Shown here piece by piece: positions 53,187 through 62,185 of a stretch of DNA of 64,000 nucleotides. The stretch covers positions 17,111 through 81,110 of the forward strand of contig JABWCN010000007.1 of NCBI GenBank assembly GCA_013359135.1, in the 5' to 3' direction. Made by a program: the position numbers and the translations under genes. The stretch is from Pseudobdellovibrionaceae bacterium. Its GTDB lineage: Bacteria > Bdellovibrionota > Bdellovibrionia > Bdellovibrionales > Bdellovibrionaceae. Every line of letters begins with the position of its first letter. Position 1 is the stretch's first letter. The notes beneath the pieces were generated by a model, which made no database searches, was not told the origin of the DNA, and was given only the letters and a program-made list of their open reading frames with translations.

Positions 53187-53707
53187 AATTTATGGCATTC
53201 CGTACAGGTTTTTTTTAACATTCCAGTGCTTGCTTTTCTTTGTATAAACCCTGATTCGATTTGCTTGTCGCTGGACTGACGAAAAATATGTGAGTTAGTT
53301 GTTACGTCGTGAAGAGCACTCCCACGATGTACAGCGTGACAGTCAAGACAAGATACCTGGTGTTTGAAATGTTCTTCAATTCCACTGTGAGGAGCTTTAT
53401 TGTGACAACTTGAGCAAATCTCCTTTATCTGAGAGTGAGTTGAAACTTTTTTGTTCTCTAGAGTATGACAAATTTGACATTCTTTTGTAGAGGTTATTAA
53501 CTCTTCGGTTGGTTTAATGAGTTTGTTACCATGGGGATCAACACGTTCAAGGATGACAGAGGGGAATTGTTTTTCAAGATTACTTTTTTCAGGCAATGGA
53601 GGAACGGGCTTTCTTGATTGTTTCAATACAGGCTTTGCCGAAATTATCAGTGATAGAGAGATAATTATAAAAAAAAGAGTTGGCAGTGTTTTTAGGAGAT
53701 AATTCAT
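53183..53707 (-). CDS. Tetraheme c-type cytochrome
   Basis: A 174-residue exported protein with a signal peptide (FFIIISLSLIISAK), a proline-rich start (KPVPPLPEKSN) and four CxxCH sites (CQICH, CSSCH, CLDCH, CTECH). The spacing resembles NrfB/DmsE-type or cytochrome c7-like electron carriers. It overlaps both neighbours as ATGA, with GGAGGT ten bases before the ATG, so it is strongly coupled. A periplasmic carrier between the membrane quinol oxidase and the outer-membrane proteins is plausible. Confidence 0.83.
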   Translation of the reverse strand: MNYLLKTLPTLFFIIISLSLIISAKPVLKQSRKPVPPLPEKSNLEKQFPSVILERVDPHGNKLIKPTEELITSTKECQICHTLENKKVSTHSQIKEICSSCHNKAPHSGIEEHFKHQVSCLDCHAVHRGSALHDVTTNSHIFRQSSDKQIESGFIQRKASTGMLKKTCTECHKL

Positions 53708-54015
53708 TGATTACCTCCTTGAGTAGAGTTTACTCCATTATTTCCATGACAACCAGAACAGCTTGCTAGCCCTTGTTGGGCTACATAGTAATTAGCAATC
53801 CCAAAGCTAGGGTCTTTTAAGCGATCTTCTTGGTGAATATTTTGAGCTAAGTGACAATGAAAGCAACCCGAATGAGTATAGCCATGGGGATGGTTATTTT
53901 GAGTCAATATCAGAGGTGTAGGAGAGTTATCAAAGTGATAACGTTCATTTGTGTTCTCAAAAGAGCATTGAATAGTAATTAGGGGTAAAATGAAAATAAA
54001 AAATATTTTATTCAT
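53704..54015 (-). CDS. Di-heme lipoprotein
   Basis: A 103-residue lipoprotein with signal FILPLITIQCSF (Gln at -1 of the putative lipidation Cys, an unusual lipobox) and two CxxCH sites (CFHCH, CSGCH). It is short for a multiheme cytochrome and ends in a Gly/Asn-rich tail. ATGA overlaps on both sides and a GGAGGT before the ATG. It probably sits on the outer membrane, near the beta-barrel protein of the same operon. Confidence 0.8.
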   Translation of the reverse strand: MNKIFFIFILPLITIQCSFENTNERYHFDNSPTPLILTQNNHPHGYTHSGCFHCHLAQNIHQEDRLKDPSFGIANYYVAQQGLASCSGCHGNNGVNSTQGGNQ

Positions 54016-54656
54016 CTGCTACCTCCAGACTCGTGACAACGACTACAAAATTGAGAACTTGTATGACAGGTAGTGCAACGTGCGGGATTGCCTCTAGCTT
54101 CAATTGCATGAGTCATTCTGAAGTTAGCGCGGTGAACGATGGGTTTTAAAGTGTTTTTTTGAGTGTGGCAATTGTTACAAGAGTTTTGATTTTCCTTGTG
54201 GCAGGCATGGCAACTTTCGGGTTCCATTTGAGCCACATGACCATGCCGTTTTTTCCAAGCTAGCTTATGATTTTCGGGAATTAATTTTTCTGGTTGAGAG
54301 TGGCAAAGAGAACATTGATTGACTCTTGCTAGGCTTATTTTTGCTAGATGGCACTCGTGGCAAACTTTTTTACTTGGTTGTAGATAACCACTGGGAACGT
54401 TTGCTGCTAAAGGATCAGAGCTTGGTGATTTCACAGAAAATGTATGACAATCAGTACAAGAGGTACTGCTTTTATTAAAAGGACCCTTATGCTTTTTATG
54501 ATCAAAAAGGGTTTTTATGGGTTCTCGAAGAGCTTTGCTTTTAGACTCTGGATCTTTCCCTTGATTCTGAGCCAATAGAAAAGAAGAAAAGAGAAACAGA
54601 GTCAGTGTTCCTCGAGTAAACAAATAAAAAAGAGAATTAAAGATAGTTGGTGACAT
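54012..54656 (-). CDS. Heptaheme c-type cytochrome
   Basis: A 214-residue exported protein (signal LFLFSSFLLAQ) with seven CxxCH sites: CTDCH, CHECH, CSLCH, CHACH, CNNCH, CTTCH, CSRCH. Histidine-rich segments such as FDHKKHKGPF and KRHGHVAQ precede the heme sites and may be distal ligands; this is the usual c7-like pattern. The start overlaps the end of the beta-barrel gene by 20 bases and the stop overlaps the next ATG. It is likely the periplasmic or channel-embedded cytochrome partner of the barrel protein, as in porin-cytochrome complexes. Confidence 0.83.
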   Translation of the reverse strand: MSPTIFNSLFYLFTRGTLTLFLFSSFLLAQNQGKDPESKSKALREPIKTLFDHKKHKGPFNKSSTSCTDCHTFSVKSPSSDPLAANVPSGYLQPSKKVCHECHLAKISLARVNQCSLCHSQPEKLIPENHKLAWKKRHGHVAQMEPESCHACHKENQNSCNNCHTQKNTLKPIVHRANFRMTHAIEARGNPARCTTCHTSSQFCSRCHESGGSR

Positions 54657-55890
54657 AGGCCATGGTTCTCATATCAAAAATAAAATATTGATTTCTTTCT
54701 ACCTCAAGAGCGAGGAGTACTTTAGCTCGATTACTGAGGGTTGTTTCATAACTGCCGCGCACATGTTGCACCCAACCTTCGATTTGGTTGATTTTGTTTA
54801 TGTAGGCCGAGTTCAGTTCAGCAATATATTTAGAGTTTATTGTGTTTTCTATGGAATATCTCAAGCAGAGATCGTGAATTTCACCGCCATAAGATTTCAT
54901 ATGAATAAAACAAGGACTAATTGATTGTCCTGATTTTATAGAATAATCCATAGAAAAATCTTGCCGTGATGAGTTTTCGTTGCCTTTATTAGATTGATAA
55001 AATCCTTGTTCAAGAGAAAGATTAAAAGTTGCTTGTTCACTTTTTTTCCAAGTCCACTCCGTAGCAACTGTTTCCATTGGAGAAAGGCTAAAAATTTGAT
55101 AAATGAAAGTGTGCTTTTCGCTATGATTGGTCGGTCTAGGGTTTAGGTTGGTATAAGAAAATCTTGTTTCTACCGTGTTACTTGGGCTAAAAATCAACTC
55201 AGAGTAACTTTGATTGAAATTCATATTAGTAGCAATAAATTCTTGTTTCAAGTACAGGAGTGGCTTCCAAGGTAAAGCATCCCATTGATATTGAAATGAA
55301 GTATGAATATAGCGATTTTCAAAGTCAGTATCTCTGGCGTGATATCCACCTCTAAACCTAATGCCTTTCAATGAAGTCCAGTAAATCATACCTAAGAGAG
55401 GGCTACTATTATCTTCTTTTTGTTCGAAATCAGTGGAGCGCAGATAGCCTATCACCGGCATGATTCCCGAGCTCATATCTAAGTAGTAGGGAACAAGCAG
55501 CCCATCTAGCAAAGCGAAATCAAAGCCTTCAGAGAAAAGTTGCCTGCCTACTTTGAGTTTTGAATCTGAGTAGTTAGTTTCTGGTTGTAATGGTAAATTA
55601 ATTTGCATTTGTGTTGGAATCAACTGCCATTGATTTTCAGAGAAGTTATTATTAAGATAAAATTCTACGCTGGACTCAACGCCATTTTCATAAAAACCGT
55701 TCAATGACCAGGAGTGAAAAACCGGAAACTGATTCAGTTTTTTGTAATTTCTATAAAATCCAAAAGAAGTTGAAGTTTGAACGTCGACGTAGGCCAAACT
55801 TGACTGATAGCAAAACAGAATTGCTATTATTTCGAGCAATAAAAAGGGGCAAGCTTTGCTATTTTTAAAAAGCCAAGTTGTCAAAGTCAT
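54637..55890 (-). CDS. Outer-membrane beta-barrel protein (porin-cytochrome type)
   Basis: A 417-residue protein with a signal peptide and alternating amphipathic strands throughout (SFGFYRNYKKLNQF, SWSLNGFYENGVESSVEFYL, GIRFRGGYHARDTDF), ending in NQYFIFDMRTMAYVTNYL, typical of outer-membrane barrels. It is the first gene of an operon that then encodes four multiheme cytochromes, a small membrane protein and a NapC-like cytochrome. In Geobacter and Anaeromyxobacter a barrel plus multiheme cytochromes forms a conduit moving electrons across the outer membrane; I infer the same here. CAGGAAA precedes the ATG. Sequence family not recognised. Confidence 0.7.
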   Translation of the reverse strand: MTLTTWLFKNSKACPFLLLEIIAILFCYQSSLAYVDVQTSTSFGFYRNYKKLNQFPVFHSWSLNGFYENGVESSVEFYLNNNFSENQWQLIPTQMQINLPLQPETNYSDSKLKVGRQLFSEGFDFALLDGLLVPYYLDMSSGIMPVIGYLRSTDFEQKEDNSSPLLGMIYWTSLKGIRFRGGYHARDTDFENRYIHTSFQYQWDALPWKPLLYLKQEFIATNMNFNQSYSELIFSPSNTVETRFSYTNLNPRPTNHSEKHTFIYQIFSLSPMETVATEWTWKKSEQATFNLSLEQGFYQSNKGNENSSRQDFSMDYSIKSGQSISPCFIHMKSYGGEIHDLCLRYSIENTINSKYIAELNSAYINKINQIEGWVQHVRGSYETTLSNRAKVLLALEVERNQYFIFDMRTMAYVTNYL

Positions 55891-55975
55891 ATTTTCCTGA
55901 TCATTTTTTTGATCTTTGCAACTTATCTAGCAATTAAACTAAACGCAAATAATAAAAACTAAGACATTATGTCAA

Positions 55976-56003
55976 AAGCTCTTTTTTTGAAAAAAAAGAG
56001 CTT
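55976..56003. repeat. Perfect inverted repeat between divergent genes
   Basis: AAGCTCTTTTTTT opposite AAAAAAAGAGCTT forms a stem of about 12 pairs with a four-base loop. It lies between two divergent genes rather than after a gene, so it is more likely regulatory or a promoter-proximal structure than a terminator. Confidence 0.6.
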
Positions 56004-56187
56004 AGAATGACTATTCACAAGCCGTTGCTAAGACCCTTCGAGGTTAACATGAGAAAAGTAGTTTGCAGTTGTTTTGTCAGCTGCGATTTTGATTTCTAGG
56101 TCAGGAATTTGGTTCCATTCTTTGGGGATGAAATTGGTACTTGAATTGCTTTCTCTTGGCTGAAGCTAACATACTAAGGGGAAAGTC

Positions 56188-57141
56188 ATGAAGTACTTTA
56201 AATTGAATTTCATAGCAAAAATAGCATTGGTTTTAATGCAGGTGCCAGTTTTTTCCTTTGCTGTTAAAACTTTAGACAGCAGTGACCTGAGTCAAGTGAT
56301 TCAAAGCCTTAGTTTCCAGCAAGAAACTGAAGGACAAAAATTACTTATGCCTTTATTACGAAAAGCCTTACGCGAAAAAGCTTTTCCCCACATTTGGGAA
56401 GAATATCAAAAAAATTCTAATTTATCCTTTGGTATCTTGAGCGCAAAGGAGTTATTCGAGAAACTGGATAAGTTTCAACTTTTTCAATCGACGCCAAATA
56501 ATTCCTATCAATTAGATAAGGAGCGAATGGATGATTTTTACCTAACAAATACTTGCGTTGGAGTTATGAACAATGAAACATTAGTTCACGATTCAAGTGC
56601 CCTCGTGGCACTTGTGCTACATATTTTTCTAGGTGCTTGTGGATGGCAAGATGAAAACTACCAACTATCGCTAGCTCTTCTTTCTTATGAAGAGTCCTTG
56701 GCAAGCTCTTCAGAAAGCCCCATTCATCAAATTGATCACAAAAGATTATTTCCCGCTAATTTTAATGAGCTTATTCGTAACCATAATAAGACAACAAAAG
56801 AGTTGTTGTTCAGTGGAGGATTTACTAGTGTTGGTGGTGGCGGAGACGTCAATTCACTCAAAACAAAGCTTTTGATGTATTCCTATTTATTTTCATTAAA
56901 TGAAGTACCCTTGACACCAACCTGTCGAAAGAGATGGGAAAATCCTACAAGATTGGTTATGGATATTCAAGACGTAGAAATTGAAAGCAGAGCTGAATAT
57001 AGTAAAGTCGAACTAGCAAAAGACCATTCTTCAAATGTTAAAATTATCATTCCAAAATTTAGCACACGAGTTTCTAAAATTGCAGATCTTGTGGCAATCC
57101 TAGCACTCGCGACACTTTGTCAGGGTATCGAGGAGAAGTAA
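56188..57141 (+). CDS. Secreted protein paired with a TIGR02147 regulator
   Basis: A 317-residue protein with a signal peptide (ALVLMQVPVFSFA). It is helical, with a Gly-rich turn (SGGFTSVGGGGDVNSL) mid-chain. There are four cysteines spread along the mature protein. I do not recognise a family. AAGGGGAAAG before the ATG. The stop overlaps the next start (TAATG), and the next gene encodes a TIGR02147 protein; exported-protein plus TIGR02147 pairs recur in related bacteria, which suggests a functional link, but what it does is unknown. Confidence 0.7.
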   Translation: MKYFKLNFIAKIALVLMQVPVFSFAVKTLDSSDLSQVIQSLSFQQETEGQKLLMPLLRKALREKAFPHIWEEYQKNSNLSFGILSAKELFEKLDKFQLFQSTPNNSYQLDKERMDDFYLTNTCVGVMNNETLVHDSSALVALVLHIFLGACGWQDENYQLSLALLSYEESLASSSESPIHQIDHKRLFPANFNELIRNHNKTTKELLFSGGFTSVGGGGDVNSLKTKLLMYSYLFSLNEVPLTPTCRKRWENPTRLVMDIQDVEIESRAEYSKVELAKDHSSNVKIIIPKFSTRVSKIADLVAILALATLCQGIEEK

Positions 57142-57959
57142 TGAAAAAAAAGATGGAGTATGAAAGTTCACAAATTTTACTTAGAGCGTTTAATTCCTTA
57201 AAAAAAAATGATTCATTTAGCCTTCGCCAATGGAGTCAGATTGTTGGCATAAGCCCAACGAACTTAAATTTAATTTTAAATTCAAAAAGACTATTACCTA
57301 AAAAACATATCATTAAACTTGCAGAAAGTCTTAGCTTTGACCTATTAGCTCAAGATAACTTAAAAAAAGCGCATTCAAGAGATTGGTGCCGCCATAAGGG
57401 GGTTACTGATATCACACAAGAAAAGAGTGAGGATTCATCTCAAGATATTAAAATTGAACAAGTCGTTATTGATGATGCTATTCTCTTAAAAAGCTGGTTG
57501 CATCTTGCACTTTTGGAGTTCTCGACATGCAAGAATTTTTCTGAAGATGTAAGTTTTCTTGCTGATAAATTTGCCGTTTCTGCACATGAAATTAAATCTG
57601 CCATGCATGAGTTAGAGTTGGCAGGGTATCTTGTGCGAGATTTAAAAGGGAATCTTTCAAAGAAGAATAAAAAAATGCGTATACCGACACAAAAAAGTCG
57701 TAGTCTTATCAGATCTTTTCATAAGCAGAACCTTCAAAAAGCTATTGACCAGCTTAATCAATTTCACGATGCCGCCTCATTTAAAGCTAGACTAATCACC
57801 GGATGTACTGTGGCCGTTAATCTTGCACAGTTAGATCAAGTAAAATTGAATTTAGAAAGATGTTTAATTGACACAAGTACAAAACTAAGTACGGGGGATT
57901 GTACAGAAGTATATCAACTACAATTACAGTTTTTTCCACTATCCAAAAAAAAATCGTAA
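57141..57959 (+). CDS. TIGR02147-family protein
   Basis: A 272-residue cytoplasmic protein. The N-terminal part (FSLRQWSQIVGISPTNLNLI followed by LNSKRLLPKKHIIKLAESL) is a helix-turn-helix-like domain, and the C-terminal part (DDAILLKSWLHLALLEFS, then FAVSAHEIKSAMHELELAGY) matches the TIGR02147 pattern known mainly from Fibrobacter and Bdellovibrio relatives. Such proteins are presumed transcription regulators. AGGAGA lies six bases before the ATG at 57141, so the longer upstream start was rejected. It is the second gene of a two-gene operon. Confidence 0.8.
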   Translation: MKKKMEYESSQILLRAFNSLKKNDSFSLRQWSQIVGISPTNLNLILNSKRLLPKKHIIKLAESLSFDLLAQDNLKKAHSRDWCRHKGVTDITQEKSEDSSQDIKIEQVVIDDAILLKSWLHLALLEFSTCKNFSEDVSFLADKFAVSAHEIKSAMHELELAGYLVRDLKGNLSKKNKKMRIPTQKSRSLIRSFHKQNLQKAIDQLNQFHDAASFKARLITGCTVAVNLAQLDQVKLNLERCLIDTSTKLSTGDCTEVYQLQLQFFPLSKKKS

Positions 57960-58120
57960 ATGTGTTTTATTGTAAAAATTATCTTTTTGCTGCTCCACTA
58001 GATTAAGTCGCTAATTTAGATTACGTTTTTCATTTTATTTACCAATTTTGTAAACGCTCTAGTTTCATTTACCTAGAGATTCAAATTGAATTCTATTAAA
58101 TCTCTTTCTTAGAAAAACAC

Positions 58121-58281
58121 TAGGCCGTGTCCTCATTTGGTCAACTGACTTGGGAATGAAATATATGCGAATCTCTTCGTTACTGGTCAGAGATTTAGCG
58201 CCACTAAATCTTCTCCTCGCGCCTTGATCTCCGCTTATATTTGCTTTCTCGTGAAGGTTGCCCAAATGAGGACACGGCCTA
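58121..58281. mobile_element. 157-bp MITE with 23-bp terminal inverted repeats and TA duplication
   Basis: The ends GGCCGTGTCCTCATTTGG (58123-58140) and its exact inverse (58262-58279) extend inward to 23 bases with one mismatch. The element is bounded by TA on both sides (58121-58122, 58280-58281), as for IS630/Tc1- or IS427-type targets. In its exact middle AGATTTAG-cgcca-CTAAATCT (58191-58211) forms a hairpin, so the whole element can fold on itself. No transposase is present, so a full-length relative elsewhere must have moved it. It sits 21 bases before the start codon of the next gene, replacing its upstream region. Confidence 0.9.
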
Positions 58282-58300
58282 AAAAAAAGAAGGAGTTCTT

Positions 58301-58783
58301 ATGAAATTAATTATTGTTATTATGTTATCAGCAAATATTCTGTTAGCGGCAGTGGTTGCGCCAGAATCTATCGTGAGCTGTTATGCTTATGCCAAGCTTA
58401 ACGATCAAGACCTTAGACCGATAAGTATTAAGTTAAGATCCTACACTATCAATAGTGATTACGGAGCAAGTATAATTGGCGATGAAACGTGTGCTATTGT
58501 TGGAAAGTTTCGTGTGATTATGGATCCTTCTTATCATGGAATTAGTATTACTATTGCGGATGTATCAACCATCAATGGTCAAGCTAACAGGCTAGCATGC
58601 AGAGCGCAGAATAACCCTCCTATCAGTATTGGCTTGCCATCCTACACACCGATTGTTTCGCTATTATACCAGAGACTACAGAAAGATGTAAAAGCTCGTG
58701 CCATTTCAACTCATGGTTTTACTGGTCTTCAGTATATTACCGGCCGTGATGGAAAAAGCCAGTTACAAATTTATTGCAATTAA
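58301..58783 (+). CDS. Secreted protein downstream of the MITE
   Basis: A 160-residue exported protein (signal IIVIMLSANILLAAV) with a compact mature domain and several cysteines (SCYAYAKL, ETCAIVGKF, RLACRAQ, IYCN) that may form disulfides. No family recognised. AAGGAG seven bases before the ATG fixes the start. Its promoter must lie in or beyond the MITE directly upstream, so its expression may have changed when the element inserted. Confidence 0.75.
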   Translation: MKLIIVIMLSANILLAAVVAPESIVSCYAYAKLNDQDLRPISIKLRSYTINSDYGASIIGDETCAIVGKFRVIMDPSYHGISITIADVSTINGQANRLACRAQNNPPISIGLPSYTPIVSLLYQRLQKDVKARAISTHGFTGLQYITGRDGKSQLQIYCN

Positions 58784-58807
58784 TAAGAGTCTTCCAATAG
58801 ATGTGAT

Positions 58808-58879
58808 AATTCGACATGCTTTTAGTGTTAAAGATTAAGTGATTGAAGTTTGTCAATTTAGCTTAGGGCCTGTCGAATT
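58808..58879. repeat. 9-bp inverted repeat in intergenic region
   Basis: AATTCGACA (58808-58816) and TGTCGAATT (58871-58879), 54 bases apart, the second followed by TTTAAAC. A separate inverted pair GGTAAG (58943-58948) and CTTACC (58963-58968) ends two bases before the next ATG, which has no clear ribosome site. Confidence 0.35.
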
Positions 58880-58970
58880 TTTAAACAGAAATTTTATTCG
58901 AAGTTCTAGTTTTGATGCATTTTATAAAAATAGTGTTGCCAGGGTAAGAAATTATCATTAGACTTACCAT

Positions 58971-60536
58971 ATGTTTTCTTTTAGGGTGTTTTTTTTGAGT
59001 TTGATTTTTTTGAATTTGTCTCAGGCTTTTTCCCAAGAGTTAAGTGCCCAAAAGATATATAGAAGATGTTTTTCTCAGCTTGTTCAAGCGCCTGTACCGT
59101 TTAATGATCACAAAATGACAAAAATAAAGACTGGTCATCTTGATCCAGTTACGGCTTGTTTGGACCTCCTTGAGGAGGCTAGTCTTGATAGTAATGGCAT
59201 GATTAAAGATTATGCTTTAGGATCGAAATCTGTTGGTCAAAAAGTTTTGCAGACATTTCATGATTTTCATCGAACTTGGTTTTCTGCAAATACATTAGAG
59301 CAAATTCAAGATTATAGTGAAGAGTTAAATAAAGGTAGTACAGATATTTATGATCCTAATGAACAAGCTTATTATATTACGAATGCTTTATTTTCAGGAG
59401 CTCAGAAGTATTCAGATATTCTTAAAGGTGTAAAAAGATTTAAAGGAATTAGAAAAGAAAATGTTGATCTCAATAGAAGAATCGGTTTATTTTGGAACTT
59501 TTCTTTTCCTTCAAGAGTTAAATATGGAGACAGTTCTAGTTTAGAGCAAAATCTTGTTGCTTTTAGATCTATGAATAAAGCTTTCGATACAAATAGTGAT
59601 AATCGTGGAGATGAAGATTTTTCTTTTGCACCTAAATTACAAATCGGCGAGCTGATTGGAATTAAAGAAAATACAGATTCATTTGTTTTTAAAAACTTAT
59701 CCTTAGAGCCTTTGGGTGCCGATCGGCCTGGAAATAAAGAGTCTCAATTAAATTATCAGTTTGATTTAAAAGAATCTTTTGGTGGCGGAGTTTTGGGGCT
59801 ACCTTCGTATTTTATGATGAATATGGGACATACTCGTGGTATTAAATTTAATGGAACTACAAAGTTACCACGTCGATGGATCAAGGCCGCTTTTGAGACT
59901 TTTATGTGCTCCTCTTTTCCAACTTTAAGGGAATCAGATATTAGAGCCTTGATCAATGTTAATTCAGAAACACCGTTTAGAAGATCCTCTAGTTGTGTTC
60001 AATGTCATGCCACTTTGGATCAGGCCGCAAGTGTAGCCAGAAATCTGACAACTGGTTCTTCAGACTATTTCGTTACAGATAAAGGTCGCTTTGCAAATTA
60101 TGCTAAGCATCCAATTGTGATTACAAAATATAACTCTTCAAAAAAACTAAAATCAGAGTGGGTAGATAAGGTAGATTCTGAATTTCACATTTCTGCATCT
60201 GGAGGAAAATTGTATACGCGATCCACTTCTGGTGAACTTATTTCTAGAGAGCTTCAATCTATAGAGGAACTAGGACTTGCTATGTCCCAGACAATTGATT
60301 TTTATAATTGTGCCGCTAAAAGATATTTTGAGTTTTTCACGGGAATTCAAGTTCCTTTATATGATAGAAAAGACCCAAGAAATGAAGAGCTCAATAAAGC
60401 TCTCACCGAAGAGCATCTTAAAAATAGGGAGTTTGTTGAATCCTTAGGCCGAAATCTTCAACACACTCAATCTCTAAAAAACTTAGTTCAGAAAATTATG
60501 AAATCTAAGTTTTATCTAAGCGAAAACTATAGATAG
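58971..60536 (+). CDS. Exported mono-heme protein, first gene of the DUF1501 operon
   Basis: A 521-residue protein with a signal peptide (SLIFLNLSQAFSQ). One c-type heme site, SSCVQCHATLD near residue 343, lies after CSSFPTLRESDIRALI; this region resembles the cytochrome part of planctomycete-type DUF1588/DUF1592 proteins that are often next to DUF1501 genes. The rest is helical. Start is not well supported: an inverted repeat, not a ribosome site, precedes the ATG. It is followed by eight bases and then the DUF1501 gene. Role unknown; export of a redox or surface complex is inferred from the operon. Confidence 0.68.
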   Translation: MFSFRVFFLSLIFLNLSQAFSQELSAQKIYRRCFSQLVQAPVPFNDHKMTKIKTGHLDPVTACLDLLEEASLDSNGMIKDYALGSKSVGQKVLQTFHDFHRTWFSANTLEQIQDYSEELNKGSTDIYDPNEQAYYITNALFSGAQKYSDILKGVKRFKGIRKENVDLNRRIGLFWNFSFPSRVKYGDSSSLEQNLVAFRSMNKAFDTNSDNRGDEDFSFAPKLQIGELIGIKENTDSFVFKNLSLEPLGADRPGNKESQLNYQFDLKESFGGGVLGLPSYFMMNMGHTRGIKFNGTTKLPRRWIKAAFETFMCSSFPTLRESDIRALINVNSETPFRRSSSCVQCHATLDQAASVARNLTTGSSDYFVTDKGRFANYAKHPIVITKYNSSKKLKSEWVDKVDSEFHISASGGKLYTRSTSGELISRELQSIEELGLAMSQTIDFYNCAAKRYFEFFTGIQVPLYDRKDPRNEELNKALTEEHLKNREFVESLGRNLQHTQSLKNLVQKIMKSKFYLSENYR

Positions 60537-60544
60537 GAAGCAAA

Positions 60545-62185
60545 GTGAAAAGAAGAAAGTTTTTACAAAATTCAAGTTCTTTGATTGCTACTTCTTCATT
60601 TGGATATCATCTTCTTGGGCAGCTCTTGGTAAATAGTTTTATTGCTAACTCAAAGTCTGAAGCTCAAGAACTTCAGACTTCTCTGAATTATGTTAATATT
60701 TTTATGCCAGGAGCTCCTCTAAGATTTATGTTTGATCAGTGGCTAAGAACTACAGATTCAGAACCTAATTTGGTTTTTAATAATATGACCGCCAATGCCT
60801 ACCAAGTAGCTAATGGAAAAGTTGTAGGAGTTACAAACAAAGAGTTTTTATATAATGGTTTTAAAGTTCCTTATTTGTTTTCCCAGTCAGTCACAGTATC
60901 TTCAGGAATAAAAAATATTTCCACTCTTTTAGATTCTATGCTTGTGATGAGAGGTTTTGGAACTGGTTTTGATGGACATGCCTTCAATGGAGCCGCACAA
61001 ATGGCGCCCTTAGGTGGAGCGCCATCAATCAATGGATTAGTAGCTGATAGTTCTAAAAAAATATTTGAAGCTATTCAGTCTCCTAATCGAGGAGGCTACC
61101 ATGCGTTTACGTCTCAAGCAGGAAAAGCCATAAATGTTTTACCTATTGATAATCCGCTGGCAACTTTGTTAGAGGGTTTTAAAAGACCTGCTCATTTGAA
61201 AGCTCGAAATTTAAAAGAGTCTCAAAGTATTGCGTTTGAGGAAGCAAAAACAAAGTTACGTCAATTTTCATCAAAAAATTCTCAAGCCTCCGAAATATTG
61301 AATAGCAATATTTCCAACGCAGAAAAAATGATTAAAAAAGGAATTGGTAATTTAGAAGGTTATTGGAATGAAGCCATACTTAGGTACAGAGGTCTTATTC
61401 AATCAGCCATCAGAACTTCTGGAATTCATCAGATCAATAATGAAGGAATTTTTTCCGATGAATCATCTTTGTGGAACATTCAAGCAGATAATGTCTATAC
61501 CTTAGCAAAGGATTTCAACCTTCAATCCGCCATAGAAAATTCTATGATTGCGCTATTGAGCGAGGGGTTAGCTTTAGTTGAGTATATATTGTCAGAAGAT
61601 TTAGGACAATCTATTGAAATTTTTGCAGGTAATTTTGAAAATTTAAAAGTTTTTCTCAAAGGAGAATCTACTTCTAGAAAGCTTTTTCATAATCACGATA
61701 TGCATGGAACAGGAGCTATGGCGAATATCTTTATTATGAATAGTTACTATCGTGGTTTGAGTGCGGGTCTTTTAGAGCTTATTGATAAGTTAAAGGCAAA
61801 AAATATTTGGAATAAAACTTTGATTCAAGTATCAAGTGAATTTGGAAGAAGTACTAGAACCGATGGATCAGGTTCAGACCATGGATTTAATCAAATGGTA
61901 ACTAGTATTTTTTCCGGTACTTATAGTGCTGGACCTTATTTAGTAGGAAACATTAGTAAATCAGGTCACCCTGGTGAGGGTTATCTAGGAACTCAAGGTG
62001 TTGGTGTTGAAATCAAAAATTATAATCAAAAAGGACGGCCGACGCCTTTAATGGCAGCATCGACAATTGCTCAGTTATTAAATGTGAATAAAAACCCTTA
62101 TGTGAATTTAGCAGAACCACTAGTAAAAAATAAAGATGGGATTCTTGTTTATCAATTTGAAAAGGGAAAGATTGTTGATGGTTAA
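60545..62185 (+). CDS. DUF1501-family Tat-exported protein
   Basis: A 546-residue protein with a twin-arginine signal at its start (MKRRKFLQNSSSL) and the DUF1501 core: HDMHGTG followed by ELIDKLKAKNIWNKTLIQVSSEFGRSTRTDGSGSDHG, a sulfatase/alkaline-phosphatase-like fold segment with metal-binding His and Asp residues. DUF1501 proteins are uncharacterised exported proteins, usually paired with cytochrome-containing DUF1800 or DUF1592 partners. The GTG start is supported by AGGAAG. It overlaps the next lipoprotein gene by eight bases. Confidence 0.85.
   Translation: MKRRKFLQNSSSLIATSSFGYHLLGQLLVNSFIANSKSEAQELQTSLNYVNIFMPGAPLRFMFDQWLRTTDSEPNLVFNNMTANAYQVANGKVVGVTNKEFLYNGFKVPYLFSQSVTVSSGIKNISTLLDSMLVMRGFGTGFDGHAFNGAAQMAPLGGAPSINGLVADSSKKIFEAIQSPNRGGYHAFTSQAGKAINVLPIDNPLATLLEGFKRPAHLKARNLKESQSIAFEEAKTKLRQFSSKNSQASEILNSNISNAEKMIKKGIGNLEGYWNEAILRYRGLIQSAIRTSGIHQINNEGIFSDESSLWNIQADNVYTLAKDFNLQSAIENSMIALLSEGLALVEYILSEDLGQSIEIFAGNFENLKVFLKGESTSRKLFHNHDMHGTGAMANIFIMNSYYRGLSAGLLELIDKLKAKNIWNKTLIQVSSEFGRSTRTDGSGSDHGFNQMVTSIFSGTYSAGPYLVGNISKSGHPGEGYLGTQGVGVEIKNYNQKGRPTPLMAASTIAQLLNVNKNPYVNLAEPLVKNKDGILVYQFEKGKIVDG

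Noticed and set aside
58065..58265. 66-codon open frame on the minus strand
   Set aside because: It lies almost entirely within the MITE and its flank and is explained by the inverted repeats.
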